A DNA stretch of 64,000 bases from Lentzea nigeriaca (GTDB lineage: Bacteria > Actinomycetota > Actinomycetes > Mycobacteriales > Pseudonocardiaceae). This document shows positions 59,632 to 64,000 of this stretch, one piece after another. The position numbers and the translations under genes were made by a program. Position 1 is the first letter of the stretch. Each line of letters opens with the position of its first letter. The notes under the pieces are model-generated. The model saw only the letters and a list, made by a program, of their open reading frames with translations, ran no database searches and had not been told where the DNA came from. The stretch spans positions 744,001-808,000 of the forward strand of contig NZ_JAFBCX010000001.1 in NCBI RefSeq assembly GCF_016907955.1. Direction: 5' to 3'.

Positions 59632-61641
59632 TTACCGCTCCTCCGCGATCTGCATGAGCTCACGGGCTCGCGAGTCCCACGACGCGGTCAGCACGGCCGC
59701 GCGCCGCTCGGCCGGGGTCTTCAGGCCGCCGTCCTTGAGCGTCAGGCGGATCTGGTCGACGAAGTCGGCCTCGCCCTTCGCGATCCTGATCACGTCGGAG
59801 TAGCGCTCGACCTCGGGGAAGTCCGTCGACACCACGGCCAGGCCCAGGGCCAGGTACTCCTTCATCTTGATCGGGTTGGCGTGCTTGATCCAGTCGTTGT
59901 CGAGCCACGGCATCAGCGCCACGTCGAACCCGGATCCGTAGCCCGGAATCTGCTCGTACGAACGGAAGTCCAGCCAGTGCACGTTGGGATACTTGGCGTA
60001 ACGCTCCATCGAGCAGGTGGCGTCACCGATCAGCACGACCGACGCCTCCGGGAACTCCTGTGCGACCTTCTCGATCAGGTCGAAGTCGACCAGGTAGTCG
60101 TCGAGGCTGCCGAAGAACCCGATGCGCGGCCCGGGAATCGACGCGATGTCGGCCGGCAGCTCGTCGCGGCGGGTGAAGTGGTCGACGTCCACGCCGTGGT
60201 CGAGGAAGTGCGCGCGCTCACCGGTCAGAGCGGCCTCTTCCTCCTGCAACGCGCGGCTCACGTAGAGCACGGTGTCCGAATTGGACAGCAGCTGGTTCTC
60301 CAGCGCGGCGATCGTGCCCTGGTCGGCCTCGGGGAACGCCGAGTGCCGGTCCGACCGGTTGAAGATCAGGCCCTTGTGTCGCATGGGCTCCACGACGTCC
60401 CACGCCGTGGGAATCGTGGCGACGACGACCGGCGTGCCCATCCGCAGGAACAGGCACACGAGCCGGACCTGCGTGCGCACCAGCACCGAGTTGAGCCTGC
60501 GCAGCCACGGCTTGCCGTAGAACGGCAGGGGAGCGGGCGTCATCACGTAGAAGTTCGGCGTCTGGGGGATCGGCTGCCGCACGAGCATCGCGACGCTCTT
60601 GGCCTTGCGCAGGATCCGGCGCAGGAACTGCGTGCTCTTGCCCGGCGACGGCATCCGCAGGCCGATGCTGTTGACCAGCAACACCTTGCGGTGCTTCGCG
60701 ACCCGGCGCAGCAGCTGGAAGTCGGAGTGCGCCCGGTTGTGGTACCACCAGTCCTGCGCGCTGAAGCACAGGTAGCTCGGCCCCTCCGAGGCCACCTCCT
60801 CCGGCCAGGCCCGCATCCGGAACAGGCCCCTCAACGCGGCCCTGTGCTTGGGCGAACGGGCGCGCAGACCCTCGTTCAGCACCACCGCGAGCCACATGAA
60901 GAAGGCGGCGAACTTCCCGTGCCGCTCGCGGTGCAGGCGGACCCGGTTCGCGGCCAGCATCGACCACAGCCGGGCGTTCGTGGAGACCTCGCCACCGATG
61001 TGCGTGACCACCGCGCGCGGCTCGAACCAGACACCGCCGGCGCGCAGCATGTACTCGACCTCCTCCGAATAGAGGAAGTAGCGCTCGTCCAGAAGGCCCA
61101 GTCGCTCAACGGTTTCCCGCTTGATGAACCACGCGCAGCCGGTCGCCCACTCCGCCGGGCGGGCGTGTTCGTAGGCCTTGAGGTCGGTCACCGTCGCACC
61201 GAGCCCGATCCGGCCGGCGCGGTAGCCGCCGATCAGGGCCTCGGAGACCGCGGTGCGCAGCTTGGGCTCGCGCCGCAGCGAGAAGTGGGTGAGCCCGTCC
61301 ACACCGACGATCTTCGGCACGACGATGGGCTTGCCTTCCACCGCACGCAGCGCCTCGATCGCGCCGGGGTGCACGCGGGCGTCCGCGTTGAGCACCAGAA
61401 CGTCGTGGCCCTCAACGGCTTTGATGCCCAGATTCACGCCCGCGGCGAATCCCGCGTTCACCGGATTGCGGATGATCTGCGCGTCCGGACGAGTGGCGGC
61501 GGCCACATTCACGGTGTCATCGGCGGAAGCGTTGTCGACGACGAGGACCTTCACGTCGTCGGGCAGCGAGGTCAGGCATCCCGCGATGACCTGTTCGCTC
61601 TGGTAGGTGACGATGACCACCGCGACAGGTGACCGCTCCAC
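59632..61641 (-). CDS. fused GT2-GT4 bifunctional glycosyltransferase
   Basis: A 669-residue protein. Residues 1-270 are a GT2 rhamnosyl-type domain (VAVVIVTYQSEQVIAGCL, VLVVDNASADDTV, VLNADARVHPGAIEAL, EWATGCAWFIKRETVERLGLLDERYFLYSEEVEY). From about 290 a GT4-like domain follows (LCFSAQDWWYHNRAHSDFQLLRRVAKHRKVLLVNS, IPGPRIGFFGSLDDYLVDFDLIEKVAQ, KEYLALGLAVVSTDFPEVE). It could add two sugars in sequence. GTG 61641 has GAGGAG 8 bases upstream. It leads a run with asnB and the MFS gene. Confidence 0.87.
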   Translation of the reverse strand: MERSPVAVVIVTYQSEQVIAGCLTSLPDDVKVLVVDNASADDTVNVAAATRPDAQIIRNPVNAGFAAGVNLGIKAVEGHDVLVLNADARVHPGAIEALRAVEGKPIVVPKIVGVDGLTHFSLRREPKLRTAVSEALIGGYRAGRIGLGATVTDLKAYEHARPAEWATGCAWFIKRETVERLGLLDERYFLYSEEVEYMLRAGGVWFEPRAVVTHIGGEVSTNARLWSMLAANRVRLHRERHGKFAAFFMWLAVVLNEGLRARSPKHRAALRGLFRMRAWPEEVASEGPSYLCFSAQDWWYHNRAHSDFQLLRRVAKHRKVLLVNSIGLRMPSPGKSTQFLRRILRKAKSVAMLVRQPIPQTPNFYVMTPAPLPFYGKPWLRRLNSVLVRTQVRLVCLFLRMGTPVVVATIPTAWDVVEPMRHKGLIFNRSDRHSAFPEADQGTIAALENQLLSNSDTVLYVSRALQEEEAALTGERAHFLDHGVDVDHFTRRDELPADIASIPGPRIGFFGSLDDYLVDFDLIEKVAQEFPEASVVLIGDATCSMERYAKYPNVHWLDFRSYEQIPGYGSGFDVALMPWLDNDWIKHANPIKMKEYLALGLAVVSTDFPEVERYSDVIRIAKGEADFVDQIRLTLKDGGLKTPAERRAAVLTASWDSRARELMQIAEER

Positions 61642-61752
61642 AACCGCTCCTCGCTTTTGGGCTTGTGCCCGCTACATCGAGCCGTTTGGAACCTCCGTTA
61701 CGAGATTCGGAGAACCTGTAACCGTTTTGCCCTCTCGAACGAGAACCAAGGC

Positions 61753-63084
61753 GTGACGTCATCACCGCACGTGTTGATCATCGTGCAGAACCTCCCCGTG
61801 CCGCTGGACCGCCGGGTGTGGCTGGAATGCCGCGCCCTCACCGCCGCGGGCTACGAGGTGTCGGTGATCTGCCCCAAGGGTCCTGGTGATCCCGCTTACC
61901 AACTTCTCGACGGAGTGCGCCTCTACAAGTACGCTCCGCCGCCCCAGGCCGAGGGTGCGCTCGGCTACGCGTGGGAGTTCCTGTACTGCTGGGTGCGCAC
62001 GGCGTTGCTGAGCGTGAAGGTCCGCGCGCGCAGGCGGTTCGACGTCATGCAGGCCTGCAACCCGCCGGACACCTACTGGGCGCTCGCGCTGCTGTGGCGG
62101 CTGGGCGGCGTGAAGTTCGTCTTCGACCACCACGACCTCAACCCCGAGGTGTTCCTCTCGCGGTTCGGCGAGCCCAGGGGCGTGGCGGGCAAGCTGCAGT
62201 ACCGGATCCTGAAGTGGCTGGAGCGCAGGACGTTCCGCACGGCAGACCGGGTGACGTCGACCAACACCTCGTACCAGAAGATCGCGTGGACGCGCGGTTC
62301 CGTGCGGCCCGAGCACACCAGCGTCGTGCGCTCCGGCCCGGACACCACCGTGATGCGACCTGTCGAGGGCGTGGACGAACTGCGGCGCGGCGGCAAACAT
62401 CTGGTGGCGTACCTGGGAATCATGGGGCCGCAGGACGGTGTCGACGGCGTCCTCGAAGTCGCCCGCCGAGTCGTTTTCGACCGCGGCCGCACCGATGTCC
62501 GGTTCGCGCTGCTGGGCTTCGGCGACTGCCTGGAAGACCTGAAGAAGCAGGCAGGAGCCTGGGGACTCGACCCGTACGTCGAGTTCACCGGACGCGTCGG
62601 GCCCGAACAGATCACCCGTTATCTGTCCACCGCCGCCGCCGGTCTCGGCCCGGATCCGTTGTCGCCTCTGAACGACGTGTCCACTATGAACAAGACCATG
62701 GAGTACATGGCCTACGCGCTGCCGGTCGTCACGTACCGGCTGACGGAGACCGTGGTGTCCGCCGGCGAGTGCGCCGTCCTCGTCGAGCCTGGTGACGTCG
62801 AGGGGTTCACCACGGCTCTGCTGGATCTGCTGGACGACGCCGAACGCCGCGGGCGCCTCGGTTTCGAGGGCCGCCGCCGCTGTGAGGCCGAGCTCGACTG
62901 GCGGCCGCAGGCCGAGAACTACGTGGCGGTGTTCGACGGGCTCACCGGCTTCGCCTCGCGCGGCCCGTTCCCCGACGGCAGGCCGGAGCTCGGACCCGGT
63001 ACCGACCAGTGGGGCAACAAGATGATCGACGTGAGCGACGACGCCGTGCTCCGCGCGTTCGCCGTGAACCGAACGGGAGAATGA
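61753..63084 (+). CDS. family 4 glycosyltransferase
   Basis: A 443-residue GT-B enzyme from GTG 61753 (AAGG just upstream): HVLIIVQNLPVPLDRRVWLECRAL at the start, VFDHHDLNPEVFLSRFG in the acceptor domain, LVAYLGIMGPQDGVDGVLEVARRV at the interdomain link, and MNKTMEYMAYALPVVTYRLTETVVSAGE in the donor site. This matches WbuB/WcaI-like sugar transferases acting on lipid-linked glycans. Its stop overlaps the UDP-sugar dehydrogenase start. It is divergent from the GT2-GT4 fusion gene across 111 bases. Confidence 0.9.
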   Translation: MTSSPHVLIIVQNLPVPLDRRVWLECRALTAAGYEVSVICPKGPGDPAYQLLDGVRLYKYAPPPQAEGALGYAWEFLYCWVRTALLSVKVRARRRFDVMQACNPPDTYWALALLWRLGGVKFVFDHHDLNPEVFLSRFGEPRGVAGKLQYRILKWLERRTFRTADRVTSTNTSYQKIAWTRGSVRPEHTSVVRSGPDTTVMRPVEGVDELRRGGKHLVAYLGIMGPQDGVDGVLEVARRVVFDRGRTDVRFALLGFGDCLEDLKKQAGAWGLDPYVEFTGRVGPEQITRYLSTAAAGLGPDPLSPLNDVSTMNKTMEYMAYALPVVTYRLTETVVSAGECAVLVEPGDVEGFTTALLDLLDDAERRGRLGFEGRRRCEAELDWRPQAENYVAVFDGLTGFASRGPFPDGRPELGPGTDQWGNKMIDVSDDAVLRAFAVNRTGE

Positions 63085-64000
63085 TGTTCGTCAGAAGGAT
63101 CGCGGTCGTCGGCACCGGCTACGTCGGCCTGACCACCGGCGCCTGCCTCGCGTCGCTGGGCCACCGCGTGGTGTGCGCGGACGTCGACGAGACCAAGGTC
63201 GAGCGGCTCTCGCGCGGCGAGGTCGACATCCTCGAACCCCGGCTCGCGGACCTCGTCGGCGAGGGCCTCGCGTCCGGCCGGTTGTCGTTCGTGCTCGGCG
63301 CCTCGGCCGCGGTGGCCGACGCCGAGGTCGTGTTCCTCTGCGTGCCGACACCCATGGGTGTCGGCGGCATCGCGGACCTGCAGGCCGTCGAGTCCGTTGT
63401 GGACGAGACGCGCGACCTGCTGCCGTCCGGGTGCGTGATCGTCAACAAGTCCACGGTGCCGGTGGGAACCTCGATCCGCACCGCCGAGCTGCTGCGCCGC
63501 GACGACGTCGCGGTCGTGTCGAACCCCGAGTTCCTGCGCGAGGGTTCGGCCGTGCACGACTTCCTGAACCCGGACCGGATCGTCGTCGGCTGCGACCAGC
63601 AGGACGCGGCCGAACGCGTCGCGGCTCTCTACGCACGCCTTGGCGCGCCGACGGTTCTGACCGACGCGGCGTCGGCAGAGATGGTCAAGTACGCGGCGAA
63701 CTGCTTCCTCGCGATGAAGCTCTCCTACGTCAACGCGGTGGCGGAGCTGTGCGAGCGGCTCGGCGCGAACATCACCGACGTCACCGAGGGCATGGGCTAC
63801 GACAAGCGCATCGGCCAGGCGTTCCTCAACCCCGGCCCCGGCTGGGGCGGCTCGTGCCTGCCCAAGGACACCCACGCGATGCTCCAGGTCGCGGACGCGG
63901 CCGACTTCGAGTTCCGCCTGCTGCGCGCCACGATCGACACCAACGAGCGGCAGCGGCAGCGGATGGTCGAGAAGGTCCGCCTCGCCGTCACCGGCAAGCG
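63084..64000 (+). CDS. UDP-glucose/UDP-GlcNAc 6-dehydrogenase family, 3' end off the window
   Basis: Open from ATG 63084 to the window edge. IAVVGTGYVGLTTGACLASLGHRVVCADVD is the NAD-binding start, and FLCVPTPMGVGG, STVPVGT, NPEFLREGSAVHDFLNPDRIVVG and YAANCFLAMKLSYVNAVAELCE are typical. The catalytic Cys is in GWGGSCLPKD. It makes a UDP-uronic acid, either glucuronate or the N-acetyl form required by the Gfo/Idh dehydrogenase upstream. ATG 63084 is preferred because GGGAG is 4 bases before it; ATG 63081 overlaps the GT4 stop. Confidence 0.92.
   Translation, partial: MFVRRIAVVGTGYVGLTTGACLASLGHRVVCADVDETKVERLSRGEVDILEPRLADLVGEGLASGRLSFVLGASAAVADAEVVFLCVPTPMGVGGIADLQAVESVVDETRDLLPSGCVIVNKSTVPVGTSIRTAELLRRDDVAVVSNPEFLREGSAVHDFLNPDRIVVGCDQQDAAERVAALYARLGAPTVLTDAASAEMVKYAANCFLAMKLSYVNAVAELCERLGANITDVTEGMGYDKRIGQAFLNPGPGWGGSCLPKDTHAMLQVADAADFEFRLLRATIDTNERQRQRMVEKVRLAVTGK

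Noticed and set aside
57652..61632. 1326-codon plus-strand open frame
   Set aside because: It is the reverse shadow of the MFS, asparagine synthase and GT2-GT4 genes, with low-complexity Arg/His/Val-rich sequence and no family motifs.
1..64000. tRNA, rRNA, prophage and insertion-sequence genes
   Set aside because: No transposase, integrase or phage structural motifs were seen in any frame, and no cloverleaf sequence was recognised by eye.

Overview
The window is high-GC DNA from an actinomycete. Supporting signs are the many GTG and TTG starts, 4-base ATGA/GTGA gene overlaps, a Ku protein, a mycothiol-dependent isomerase-family protein, a LAxTG (sortase E-type) surface protein and large LAL regulators. 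The combination suggests a Pseudonocardiales member (Lentzea or Saccharothrix-like), but that placement is inference. No rRNA, tRNA, CRISPR array or insertion sequence was recognised.

Positions 1-10.7 kb hold mostly housekeeping and stress genes: a MacB-type ABC exporter with its lipoprotein adaptor (cut by the window edge), an SDR, DUF2795 and DUF1360 proteins, then a tightly overlapping redox block (catalase-like protein, HemK-like methyltransferase, CDGSH protein, iron-containing redox enzyme, YbdK ligase, DUF4383 protein) and a 958-residue LAL regulator. At 10.8-14.8 kb lies a small type II lanthipeptide-like locus: a LanM synthetase with an intact active site, a coupled 62-residue peptide with no cysteine, and a divergent XRE/P-loop regulator separated from LanM by two near-identical 19-bp palindromes.

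Positions 14.8-35.5 kb are a mixed chromosomal region: Cu/Zn-SOD lipoprotein, a large membrane protein with a hydrolase motif, S41 and S8 proteases, a LuxR-type regulator, a UGT with a PIG-L deacetylase, a LAATG surface protein, a RecB-nuclease/helicase next to Ku, an unusual zinc-ribbon SDR, and a HAD - small acidic protein - TRPM-type SLOG/SLATT - SLATT run that looks like a predicted nucleotide-sensing membrane effector system.

From 35.5 kb to the end is an exopolysaccharide or cell-surface glycan cluster. It contains an initiating phosphoglycosyltransferase, Gfo/Idh dehydrogenase, epimerase, two DegT aminotransferases each paired with a left-handed beta-helix acetyltransferase (amino-sugar synthesis), a 1593-residue secreted protein with four DUF4082 repeats, an O-antigen ligase/polymerase-like protein, a Wzz-like protein, a flippase, six glycosyltransferases, an asparagine synthase homologue, an MFS transporter and a UDP-sugar dehydrogenase cut by the window edge. 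Together they could make a nucleotide-linked di-amino or acetamido sugar, build a lipid-linked repeat unit, flip it and polymerise it. Hairpins consistent with intrinsic terminators close several of the transcription units.
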